Below, piece after piece: positions 17,909 to 29,540 of a stretch of 64,000 nt of DNA. Under the pieces are notes generated by a model. The model was not told the origin of the DNA, searched no databases, and was given only the letters and a program-made list of their open reading frames with translations. Both the position numbers and the translations under genes were made by a program. The stretch spans positions 1,054,001-1,118,000 of the forward strand of contig CAVXGU010000003.1 of the NCBI GenBank assembly GCA_963761615.1, read 5' to 3'. The DNA is from CAVXGU01 sp963761615. GTDB taxonomy: Bacteria; Acidobacteriota; Vicinamibacteria; Vicinamibacterales; CAVVIG01. Each line of letters starts with the position of its first letter. Within the stretch, counting starts at the first letter, position 1.

Positions 17909-19404
17909 TAGTTGTAGTACTTCTTCTTGCCGCCGACGCCGGGCATGCGCACGTCGTCGTCGAGGAGCGGTTCCTCGCGGCGCGGCCGCCTCGGTGCCGC
18001 GTCGGCGGCGGAGTAGCCGCGCTCCTCGCTCCGGCTGATCTTCTTCTGCGCGTAGAGGCCCTCGAGGATGAAGTCGATCGCGGAGGCCATCGCCGGCGTG
18101 GACGCGTCGGGCGCGACGCCGGCCTGCGCGGCCAGCTCGCCGAGGCCCTGCACGCCCCGCGTGTGGCCGATGACGTCGGCCGCCGACGTGGTGTCGCTCA
18201 GGGGCAGCACGCCACCCAGGTCGAACCACTCGACGACCGTGCGCGTGTCGGCGCTCTCGAACCGCTCGGTGAAGACCGTGCCGACCGCCGCCCGGATCAG
18301 GTCGCGCGCCACCTGCTCGGCTCCGCGCAGCTCGCCTTCGTACTCCAGCTCGAACTTGCCGGTGATCGACGGCAGGGCGGCGTAGAGATCGGTCACGCGC
18401 GGCACGGCGACCGGCTCGCCGCTCGTGAGCGCGCGGCGCTCGGCGTTCGACACGACCAGTTCCAGCGTCGTGATCGGCAGGCGCTGACTGACGCCCGATC
18501 GCTTGTCGATTTTGCGGTCGGCGCGGGCCTGGAAGGCGACTTCCTCGACGACGTCGCGAACGTAGGCCGGAATCTCCACCGGCAGTCCGCCCGCCCGCGC
18601 CGTCCAGGCCTCCTGGGCCGTGATCGTCGTGGCGTTCTCGCGGGTCGCCGGGTAGTGCGTGCGGATCTCGGAGCCGATGCGGTCCTTGAGCGGCGTGATG
18701 ATCTTGCCCCGTGCGGTGTAGTCCTCCGGGTTGGCCGTGAACACCAGCAGCACGTCGAGCCGCAGGCGGATGGGGTAGCCCTTAATCTGGACGTCGCCCT
18801 CCTGCAGGATGTTGAAGAGACCCACCTGGATCTTGCCCGCGAGGTCGGGCAGCTCGTTGATCGCGAAGATGCCCCGGTTCGCACGCGGCAGCAGCCCGTA
18901 GTGCATCGTCAGCTCGTCGGACAGGTTCAGACCCGCCTGCGCCGCCCGGATCGGATCGATGTCGCCGACCATGTCGGCAATCGTCACGTCCGGCGTCGCG
19001 AGCTTCTCGACGTAGCGCGCCTCGCGGGGTAGCCAGGCGATCGGCATCCGGTCGCCCTCGGCCGCGACACGCGCGCGGCACGCCGCGCAGAGCGGCGCCA
19101 GCGGGTTGTCGTGGATCTCGCAGCCCGGCACGGTCGGGATGACCGGGTCGAGCAGATCCACCAGGCCGCGCAGGATGCGGCTCTTCGCCTGGCCGCGCAG
19201 CCCGAGCAGGATGAAGTTGTGCCGCGAGAGGATCGCGTTCACGAGCTGCGGAATGACCGTCTCGTCATAGCCCACGATGCCGGGGAACAGCCGTTCCCCC
19301 GCCCGGAGCTTCCCCATGAGGTTGTCGCGGATTTCCTGCTTCACGACGCGAGGGTGCTGGCCCGACCGGCGCAGCTCGCCCAGAGTTTCGAAAGAGCCCG
19401 TCAT
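17908..19404 (-). CDS. MoxR-type AAA ATPase (magnesium-chelatase-like)
   Basis: A 498-residue AAA+ ATPase of the ChlI/MoxR group. The nucleotide site is LGLRGQAKSRIL (about residues 67-78), where alanine stands in place of the usual glycine before lysine; the Walker B/sensor region is IFAINELPDL and FTANPED marks sensor 1. A Cys-rich insert (CEIHDNPLAPLCAAC, about 95-109) may bind a metal, which is uncommon. It is translationally linked to the vWA gene. A TAGAAT box with a TG extension ends 6 bases before the ATG at 19404, predicting leaderless mRNA. Confidence 0.9.
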   Translation of the reverse strand: MTGSFETLGELRRSGQHPRVVKQEIRDNLMGKLRAGERLFPGIVGYDETVIPQLVNAILSRHNFILLGLRGQAKSRILRGLVDLLDPVIPTVPGCEIHDNPLAPLCAACRARVAAEGDRMPIAWLPREARYVEKLATPDVTIADMVGDIDPIRAAQAGLNLSDELTMHYGLLPRANRGIFAINELPDLAGKIQVGLFNILQEGDVQIKGYPIRLRLDVLLVFTANPEDYTARGKIITPLKDRIGSEIRTHYPATRENATTITAQEAWTARAGGLPVEIPAYVRDVVEEVAFQARADRKIDKRSGVSQRLPITTLELVVSNAERRALTSGEPVAVPRVTDLYAALPSITGKFELEYEGELRGAEQVARDLIRAAVGTVFTERFESADTRTVVEWFDLGGVLPLSDTTSAADVIGHTRGVQGLGELAAQAGVAPDASTPAMASAIDFILEGLYAQKKISRSEERGYSAADAAPRRPRREEPLLDDDVRMPGVGGKKKYYN

Positions 19405-19435
19405 GAATCGATTCTACCAGTAGACTAGCGGGCCG
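19405..19435. promoter_or_regulatory. 31-bp divergent promoter region (moxR-type gene / GDPD gene)
   Basis: Two -10 boxes face away from each other inside 31 bases: TAGAAT on the minus strand (19416 to 19411, extended by TG) 6 bases before ATG 19404, and TAGACT on the plus strand (19421-19426) 9 bases before GTG 19436. The -35 region of each promoter would have to lie within the other gene. Confidence 0.55.
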
Positions 19436-20173
19436 GTGCGGAGGCATCCCTTTTTCGACGTTCCCCGTCCCATGGTGTTCGCGCATCGCGGCGGCAGCGC
19501 CCTCGCGCCGGAGAACACCCTGGCCGCCTTCGACCGCGGCGTCGCGAGCGGCGCCGACGGCCTCGAGCTCGACGTGCGGCTCTCGAAGGACGGCGTCGTC
19601 GTGGTGCATCACGACGCGACGCTCGAACGCACGACGCAACTCGCGGGACCGGTGGCCGCGCGGATGGCAGACGAACTGGCCGAGGCGGCCGTGCCGCGGC
19701 TGGACGCGGTGCTGCGGCGATACGACGTGCCGCTCATCGTCGAGATGAAGGACGACACCGAGGCGCTGGCCCGCGCCACGGTCGAGGCCGTCCGGCGCGC
19801 CGCCGCGGTCGGGCGCGTCTGCCTGGGCGCGTTCGGCGGCCGGGTGATGCGCGAGGCCCGCCGCCTGGAGCCCGCGCTGGCGACCAGTGCCTGGAAGGAA
19901 GAGGTCCGGTGGGCGCTCTACCGGTCCCGCCTGGGCGTGCCGATCTGGCGGCCGCAGTACGACGGCTTCCAGGTGCCCGAGCGGTTCGGCGCGACGCGCG
20001 TCGTGTCGCGGCGGTTCGTCGCCGCGGCCCATCGCGCCGGGCTGGCGGTGCAGGTGTGGACCGTGGACGAGGAGGCCGACGCGCGGCGTCTGCTGGCGTG
20101 GGGGGTGGACGCGCTGATCAGCGACCGGCCCGATCGCCTCGCGCCCCTCGTGCGGGAGCTCGGGAGCGCCTGA
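19436..20173 (+). CDS. Glycerophosphodiester phosphodiesterase
   Basis: A 245-residue TIM-barrel GDPD, hydrolysing glycerophosphodiesters to glycerol-3-phosphate and an alcohol. The motif AHRGGSALAPENT (about residues 16-28) and the metal ligands in GLELDVRLSKDGVVVVHHD (E and D at about 43-45, the H pair at about 58-59) are complete. There is no signal peptide, so it is cytosolic and probably acts on phospholipid breakdown products. GTG 19436 is used. The 3' end overlaps the convergent uracil-DNA glycosylase gene by 56 bases. Confidence 0.93.
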   Translation: MRRHPFFDVPRPMVFAHRGGSALAPENTLAAFDRGVASGADGLELDVRLSKDGVVVVHHDATLERTTQLAGPVAARMADELAEAAVPRLDAVLRRYDVPLIVEMKDDTEALARATVEAVRRAAAVGRVCLGAFGGRVMREARRLEPALATSAWKEEVRWALYRSRLGVPIWRPQYDGFQVPERFGATRVVSRRFVAAAHRAGLAVQVWTVDEEADARRLLAWGVDALISDRPDRLAPLVRELGSA

Positions 20174-20885
20174 TCGTCGCGCGCGCCAGGCGGAAGACGG
20201 CCTCGAGCATCGCCGGCGTGAGCCTGCCCGTGTGCGTGTTCTGCCGGCTCGGGTGGTACGATGCGACGAGCACGCGTCCGTCGTCGAACGCCACGCACGC
20301 GCCGTGCGCGAAGGGCGGCCGCGGCGTCACGCGGACGCCGTGCCGCGCGAAGAGCCGCAGCGACGCGTCGAAGGCGATGCGGCCCAGGGCGACGACGACC
20401 CGGACGCGCGGCAGGGCGTCGAACTCGGCGTCGACGTGCACCTGGCAGTTCGCGATCTCCCGGGGCGTGGGCGTGTTGTCGGGCGGCGCGCAGCGAACCG
20501 CGGCGGCGACGAACGCGTCGCGGAGCACCAGCCCGTCGTCGCGGCGCTCGGACGTGGCGCGATTGGCGAAGCCGGTCCGGTGAAGTGCCGCCATCAGGAA
20601 GTCGCCGGAGCCGCCGGTCCCGTCCCCCGTGAAGATCCGGCCGGTGCGGTTGGCGCCGTGCGCCGCCGGTGCGAGGCCGACGATGAGCAGCCGGGCGCGC
20701 GGGTCGCCGAAGCCGGGCACGGGCCTGCCCCAGTACACGTCGTCACGGAAGGCCCGGCGCTTCTCGCGCGCGACGCGTGCGCAGTACGCGCGCAGGCGCG
20801 GGCAGCGCGTGCACGCCACGATGGCCTCGCGCGCACGCGCGAGCGGGGCAGACGGATCCGTCGCCGCGGGCGGACGGAGGCTCAT
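20118..20885 (-). CDS. Uracil-DNA glycosylase, family 5 (UdgB-like)
   Basis: A 255-residue iron-sulfur DNA glycosylase that removes uracil and related bases. Motif 1 is GLAPAAHGANRTGR (about residues 67-80), with alanine where family 4 has a catalytic acidic residue, which points to family 5; motif 3 is SYHPSRQNTHTG (about 212-223). Four cysteines of the 4Fe-4S site are seen in CTRCPRLRAYC, AVRCAPP and NCQVH. ATG 20885 was chosen because CTRC is then 27 residues from the start, as expected. It overlaps the GDPD gene tail to tail. Confidence 0.9.
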   Translation of the reverse strand: MSLRPPAATDPSAPLARAREAIVACTRCPRLRAYCARVAREKRRAFRDDVYWGRPVPGFGDPRARLLIVGLAPAAHGANRTGRIFTGDGTGGSGDFLMAALHRTGFANRATSERRDDGLVLRDAFVAAAVRCAPPDNTPTPREIANCQVHVDAEFDALPRVRVVVALGRIAFDASLRLFARHGVRVTPRPPFAHGACVAFDDGRVLVASYHPSRQNTHTGRLTPAMLEAVFRLARATIRRSRAPARGARGDRAGR

Positions 20886-20943
20886 GGGTTCCCGTTTGGC
20901 GAGGCCGGAGGATAGAATAGGAACACGAAAGGAACGCGCATCA

Positions 20944-23619
<2,676 letters not shown>

Positions 23620-23632
23620 AAGGGCTCCCGTC

Positions 23633-24979
<1,347 letters not shown>

Positions 24980-25052
24980 ACGAACGTCCCTGGGGACGGC
25001 CGTTCCCGCATGACCGTTGTGCCCTTCGTGGCGGCATCCTGATTCTCGACCT

Positions 25053-26465
25053 ATGACATCCACTCAAGTGGCGGTGATTGGCGCGGGCCCCGGCGGCTAC
25101 GCGTGCGCCTACATGGCGGCGGACCTCGGGCAGTCGGTCACGATGATCGATCTCGAGGCGAATCCGGGCGGCGTGTGCACCTACCGGGGCTGCATCCCGT
25201 CCAAGGCCCTGCTGCACGTCGCCAAGCTGATCGAGGAGTCGAAGCACGCCTCGGCCTGGGGGGTCGGGTTCAAGCCGCCCACGCTCGATCTGGACGCGCT
25301 GCGCGCCTGGAAGAACGCGATCGTCACGAAGCTGACGACCGGCAACGGCCAGGTCGGCAAGATGCGCAAGGTGCAGTACGTCCAGGGGCGCGCCGAGATC
25401 GTCGACCCGCACACCCTGCGCGTCGCACAGGCCTCGGGCGGCACGACCGACATCCGCGCCGACGTCATCGTAATTGCCACCGGGTCGCGCCCGACCGTGA
25501 TCCCGTCGCTCGCGCTCGACAGCGACCGGATCCTGGACTCGACGACGGCGCTCGATCTGAAGCGGATTCCCAAGAGCCTTCTGGTCGTCGGCGGCGGCTA
25601 TATCGGCCTTGAGCTCGGCACGGTCTACGCCGCCCTCGGGAGCGAGGTGTCCGTGGTCGAGATGACCGGCGGCCTGCTCCCCGGGGCCGACCGCGACCTG
25701 GTGAACGTGCTGGCCAAGCGCATCGCGCAGATCACCAGGCGGGTCATGCTGAACACGAAGGTCGTGAAGATGACCGAGGCCGCCGCCGGCGTCCGCGTCG
25801 CCTTCGAAGGCGCCGATGCGCCGTCGGAAGAGGTCTTCGACGCCGTGCTCGTGTCGATCGGACGTCGTCCGAACGGGAATCTTCCCGGGCTGGACCGGAC
25901 CCGAGCGGTCGTCAACGCACGTGGGTTCATCGAGGTGGACGCCCAGCGCCGGACCGCGGAGCCCAGCGTCTTCGCCATCGGCGACGTGGCGGGCGAGCCG
26001 ATGCTCGCGCACAAGGCGATGGCGGAAGGCCGCGTCGCGGCCGAGGTCATCGCGGGCGAGGCCAGCGCGTTCGAGCCCCGCGCCATCCCCGCCGTCGTGT
26101 TCACCGACCCGGAGCTCGCCTGGTGCGGGGTGACCGAACAGGAGGCGCAGGCGAAGGGCCTGGCCTTCGAGGTGTCGAAGTTCCCCTGGGGCGCCTCGGG
26201 CCGCGCCGTCACGCTCGACCGTACCGACGGCCTGACCAAGCTGATTCTGGAACCCGGGACCGGGCGCGTGCTCGGGGTGGGAATCGTCGGGGTGTCGGCG
26301 GGCGAGATGATCGCGGAAGGCGTGCTGGCCGTGGAGATGGGCGCGAACGCGAAGGATCTCGGCCTCACGATCCACACCCACCCGACGCTGAGCGAGACGA
26401 TGGGGGAGGCCGCCGAGATGTTCTTCGGCCACGCCACGCACGTCTACAAGCCCCGCCGGGGCTGA
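25053..26465 (+). CDS. lpdA: Dihydrolipoyl dehydrogenase, E3
   Basis: Reoxidises the dihydrolipoyl group using FAD and NAD+. The 470-residue protein has the FAD motif GAGPGGYACAYMA (about residues 10-22), the redox disulfide in GGVCTYRGCIPSK (about 38-50; T-Y-R-G replaces the more usual L-N-x-G), the NAD motif VVGGGYIGLELG at about 176-187, and the C-terminal HTHPTLSE with the catalytic histidine. ATG 25053 begins 73 bases after aceF; a GATTCT sequence 6 bases upstream could be a secondary promoter. Confidence 0.95.
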   Translation: MTSTQVAVIGAGPGGYACAYMAADLGQSVTMIDLEANPGGVCTYRGCIPSKALLHVAKLIEESKHASAWGVGFKPPTLDLDALRAWKNAIVTKLTTGNGQVGKMRKVQYVQGRAEIVDPHTLRVAQASGGTTDIRADVIVIATGSRPTVIPSLALDSDRILDSTTALDLKRIPKSLLVVGGGYIGLELGTVYAALGSEVSVVEMTGGLLPGADRDLVNVLAKRIAQITRRVMLNTKVVKMTEAAAGVRVAFEGADAPSEEVFDAVLVSIGRRPNGNLPGLDRTRAVVNARGFIEVDAQRRTAEPSVFAIGDVAGEPMLAHKAMAEGRVAAEVIAGEASAFEPRAIPAVVFTDPELAWCGVTEQEAQAKGLAFEVSKFPWGASGRAVTLDRTDGLTKLILEPGTGRVLGVGIVGVSAGEMIAEGVLAVEMGANAKDLGLTIHTHPTLSETMGEAAEMFFGHATHVYKPRRG

Positions 26466-26472
26466 GCCGGCG

Positions 26473-26667
26473 TCAGCGATCGACGCGGGTGACGACGCCG
26501 GCGGGCGTCCAGCGCAGGACCGACGCTTCCACCAGGCGGTTGATCACCGCATGGCACAGCTCGACCTCGAGACCCCACAGGCGCGTGGCCTGCTGCAGGG
26601 TGAGCCGGAGTCCGGGCATCTCGTTGAACTCGTCTTCGATCCGTCGGGTGAGGCGTTCCATTTCCAT
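26473..26667 (-). CDS. Small helix-turn-helix-like protein
   Basis: A 64-residue protein: a charged first helix (ERLTRRIEDEFNEMPG), then LRLTLQQATRLWGLEVELCHAVINRLVEASVLRWTPAGVVTR, which reads as a small winged-helix with a short beta hairpin at the end. It may be a DNA-binding regulator or an adaptor. It is convergent with lpdA (7 bases apart). ATG 26667 is preferred; a 6-bp perfect hairpin TGCTGG/CCAGCA (26670-26686) lies just upstream and could be an operator or a translation-control structure. The role is unknown. Confidence 0.6.
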   Translation of the reverse strand: MEMERLTRRIEDEFNEMPGLRLTLQQATRLWGLEVELCHAVINRLVEASVLRWTPAGVVTRVDR

Positions 26668-26823
26668 GATGCTGGTTTCTCCAGCAAGAACCGGTCCACG
26701 TTCGCCGCGATCGCGTTTGGCGCCCATTTTTATCGGGGATTCAACCCACCCGCTCTCGTTCCTGATCTGAATGCCTGCAACTCTGTTTGAAAACGGCCTC
26801 TGTCCTACGTTTATGTGTCGCCG

Positions 26824-27721
26824 TCAGCGGGGCGGCGGCGCGGTCAGAATCCGGTCGAGGACCGCCGCGAGACGCACGCCTGCGAGCGCGAGGCGCTGGT
26901 CGACGACCCCGATTTCCTTCTCGTAGTACGCCTCGCCGATGTCCGCGTTCGCCGGGACCAGGGCCGCCTCGGCGAGCTTCTCCGACTCGTTGGCCCACGC
27001 GGCCGGTGTGGCCCCCGCCCGCGCATCCAGCCGCTCGCGGGCGACCAGCCGATCGAGCGCGGCCCCATAACGCTCGTCGTCCAGGTGCCGGTGCTCGATG
27101 AGCAGGCTGTCCCACACGCTGTGCAGGTTGCAGGGGTAAGGCGGCGCGTTCGGGTTCCGGTTGCAGTCCGACGAGCCGAACACGGACACCGGGATGTCGT
27201 TGCCGCCGCGCGCGACGGCGGTGGCGTGCAGGGGCTGGTGGACGTCGGCGACGAAGTGGACGAGGAACTTCAGCGCCGTCGCCCGGTCGGCGCGGTCGAG
27301 CCGTGTGTCGGCGAGCCGTGCCTCGAAGTACAGGATGCGATCCACGACGCAGTCGCGCCAGTGGTCGTCCCGCGACCCGCGTGCGACGCCGGGCTGCGGC
27401 GGACAGTCTCGATCCCGGTCGTAGCCGGCGGCGCCCTCGGGGATGTCGACGTAGTGCCAGAAGCCGGTCTGTGCGTTGTCGGCGCGGATTCTGATCCGCC
27501 CAGGACGAGATGGAGGCCAGACGCTGGCCGTCGAGCAGCCAGGCGACGTTCTCGCGCGCGACCGGTGTCAGCCGCCGCGCGGCGACGTCGGCGACCAGCC
27601 GGTGGCCCTCCGGGCCCCAGGCGAGCACCGGTGCGGCGGCCAGCACGGCGAGGCCGAGCGCGATGGGCAGGCGCCGCCCCGGTCCGACGCCGCGGCGTCG
27701 CGATCGGTTCTCTTCTCTCAT
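26824..27721 (-). pseudogene. S1/P1 nuclease with a single frameshift
   Basis: Two frames together give a secreted S1/P1-type zinc nuclease of about 298 residues. The first part has a signal peptide and the mature N-terminal tryptophan (LAWGPEGHRLVADVAA), one of the zinc ligands; it runs to SSWADQ. The second frame continues IRADNAQTGFWHYVDIP and includes FVADVHQPLHA, GGNDIPV and NLHSVWD with the remaining zinc-binding histidines and aspartates. One extra base at about 27489 separates them. All ligands are otherwise intact, so the gene may be functional with a sequence error, or recently broken. Confidence 0.8.
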
Positions 27722-27800
27722 GTGCGACTCCCTGTCGGACCGGTCAGCGCCGGTGTCAGGATCACCCGCCCGTGTGAAGCGGCTGTGTCGAGCGTGGCAA

Positions 27801-27819
27801 ATCGCCGTATCGGGGCGAT
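27801..27819 (-). terminator. Possible weak terminator of lipA
   Basis: An ATCGCC/GGCGAT stem with a 7-base loop overlaps the last codon of lipA and is followed by TTTG on the minus strand. It is short and its T-run poor, so the call is tentative. Confidence 0.25.
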
Positions 27820-28739
27820 CAGCCTCCGGACGCCCGGGCGTACGCGTCAGCGGTCTCGTGCGCGTGGTACGAACTCCGGACGAGGGGGCCGGACTCGACG
27901 TGCACGAAGCCGAGGTCGAGCGCGATGGCCTTGAGCTCGGCGAACTCGTCGGGACGGTAGTAGCGGACGATGGGGGCGTGTTCGAGCGACGGCCGCAGGT
28001 ACTGGCCGATGGTCAGGATGCCGCACCCGACGCGGCGCAGGTCCTCGAAAACGGCGACGAGCTCGTCGCGCTCCTCGCCGAGGCCGACCATCACCCCCGT
28101 CTTGGTGGGGACGTCCGGCGCATGGCGCCGGGCCCGGTCGAGCAGCTCGAGGGTGCGCGGGTAGCGCCCGCCCGAACGGGCCATCCTGTACAGCCGCGGC
28201 ACGGTCTCGGTGTTGTGGTTCAGGACGTCGGGCCGGGCGTCCAGGACCGTCCGCAGGGCCGCCTCGTCTCCCTGGAAGTCCGGAATCAGCACCTCGATCC
28301 GGCACGCCGGCCGGCGCCGCCGCGTCTCGCGGATGGTGTCGGCGAAGATCGCGGCCCCGCCGTCGGGCAGGTCGTCCCGATCCACCGACGTGATGACGAC
28401 GTAGCTCAGCTCGAGGGTCCGAATCGCGTCGGCCACGCGCACGGGCTCGAGCGGATCGGCCGGGGCCGGCCGGCCGTGCGCGACGGCGCAGTAGGCGCAG
28501 GCCCGCGTGCAGACGTCACCGAGGATCATGAACGTCGCGGTGCCGTGGTGCCAGCACTCCCCGATGTTCGGGCACTGCGCTTCCTCACAGACGGTGTGGA
28601 GGTTCAGCTCCCGCATCAGCCCCTTGAGCCGCAGGTAGCCCGGCGACCCGGGGGCGCGCACGCGCAGCCATTCGGGCTTCCGTGCCCGCACGACCGGGCC
28701 CGTCGGCCCGGCGGGGTCCAGGGGGATGATCCGCGACAT
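27819..28739 (-). CDS. lipA: Lipoyl synthase
   Basis: Inserts two sulfur atoms into octanoyl groups to make lipoate, using two iron-sulfur clusters. The 306-residue protein has the auxiliary cluster cysteines in CEEAQCPNIGEC (about residues 51-62), the radical SAM motif CTRACAYC (about 78-85) and the terminal serine region in VRSSYHA. ATG 28739 follows a TACGAT box by 7 bases, so leaderless transcription is likely. No lipB is in the window. The location near aceF fits a shared role in lipoylating the pyruvate dehydrogenase complex. Confidence 0.95.
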   Translation of the reverse strand: MSRIIPLDPAGPTGPVVRARKPEWLRVRAPGSPGYLRLKGLMRELNLHTVCEEAQCPNIGECWHHGTATFMILGDVCTRACAYCAVAHGRPAPADPLEPVRVADAIRTLELSYVVITSVDRDDLPDGGAAIFADTIRETRRRRPACRIEVLIPDFQGDEAALRTVLDARPDVLNHNTETVPRLYRMARSGGRYPRTLELLDRARRHAPDVPTKTGVMVGLGEERDELVAVFEDLRRVGCGILTIGQYLRPSLEHAPIVRYYRPDEFAELKAIALDLGFVHVESGPLVRSSYHAHETADAYARASGG

Positions 28740-28746
28740 GTCGACG

Positions 28747-28752
28747 ATCGTA
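28747..28752 (-). promoter_or_regulatory. Putative -10 box (TACGAT) of lipA
   Basis: TACGAT on the minus strand ends 7 bases before the lipA ATG at 28739, predicting an mRNA with no leader. Confidence 0.5.
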
Positions 28753-28855
28753 ACAGGTCTCGCGGGTCTCTGGTTCGCGGGATGGCCCCGCGTCCTACGA
28801 GTTTGTCTGTCGACCCGTCCGGCCGGAGTGTGTAGCATTACCTCTCGTTCCGTCC

Positions 28856-29158
28856 ATGCATCTGACCCCGCGTGAAGTCGACAAGCTCATGATCTTCACG
28901 GCCGGCGAGCTGGCGCGCAAGCGCCGGGCGCGCGGCCTCAAGCTCAACTACCCCGAGGCCGTCGCCCTCATCACGTCCGAAATCCTGGAGATGATCCGCG
29001 ACGGGCGCACCGTCGCCGAGATCATGAGCGCCGGCGCCACGGTGCTGCCCGCCGACGCGGTGATGGACGGCGTCGCCGAGATGGTGGACGAGATCCAGGT
29101 GGAAGGCACGTTCCCCGACGGCACGAAGCTCGTCACCGTCCACAACCCGATCAGGTGA
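28856..29158 (+). CDS. ureA: Urease gamma subunit
   Basis: The 100-residue structural gamma subunit of the nickel enzyme urease (urea to ammonia and carbamate). It starts MHLTPREVDKLMIFTAGELARKR and includes LKLNYPEAVALI, both characteristic. It heads a seven-gene operon ureABC-EFGD. A TAGCAT box (28833-28838) gives a possible promoter with a leader of roughly 10 bases. The order A-B-C as separate genes is the usual bacterial form. No urea transporter gene is nearby. Confidence 0.97.
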   Translation: MHLTPREVDKLMIFTAGELARKRRARGLKLNYPEAVALITSEILEMIRDGRTVAEIMSAGATVLPADAVMDGVAEMVDEIQVEGTFPDGTKLVTVHNPIR

Positions 29159-29162
29159 ATCC

Positions 29163-29480
29163 ATGCATCCGGGCGAGTATCTGCTCCAGGACGCCCCGCT
29201 CGAGCTGAATGCGGGCCGGGCGACGAAGACCGTCGTTGTCACCAACACCGGCGACCGGCCGATCCAGGTCGGATCCCACTGCCACTTCTTCGAGGTGAAC
29301 CGCGCGCTGCGCTTCGATCGCCCGGCTGCGTACGGCATGCGGCTCAATCGTCCGGCCGGCACGGCCGTGCGGTTCGAGCCGGGCGACACCCGCGACGTCG
29401 AGCTGGTCGCACTGGCGGGCACCCGCGAGGTGTACGGCATCAACGACCTCGTCAACGGACCCCTCGATCGGACGTCCTAG
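29163..29480 (+). CDS. ureB: Urease beta subunit
   Basis: The 105-residue beta subunit, with the typical HPGEYLLQD start, VTNTGDRPIQVGSHCHFFEVN (about residues 24-44), and GDTRDVELVALAG toward the end. It is separated from ureA by 4 bases. Its TAG stop is part of the first unit of the CTAGAGC heptamer array that fills the gap to ureC. Confidence 0.97.
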   Translation: MHPGEYLLQDAPLELNAGRATKTVVVTNTGDRPIQVGSHCHFFEVNRALRFDRPAAYGMRLNRPAGTAVRFEPGDTRDVELVALAGTREVYGINDLVNGPLDRTS

Positions 29481-29539
29481 AGCCCAGAGCCTAGAGCCTA
29501 GAGCCTAGAGCCTAGAGCCCAGAGCCCAGAGCCCAGAGC
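29477..29539. repeat. CYAGAGC heptanucleotide array between ureB and ureC
   Basis: Nine perfect 7-base units (C[T/C]AGAGC) in the order T-C-T-T-T-T-C-C-C at the second position run from inside the ureB stop codon to one base before the ureC ATG. The array replaces the normal ribosome-binding region of ureC, where no Shine-Dalgarno sequence is visible. Confidence 0.85.
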
Positions 29540-29540
29540 C

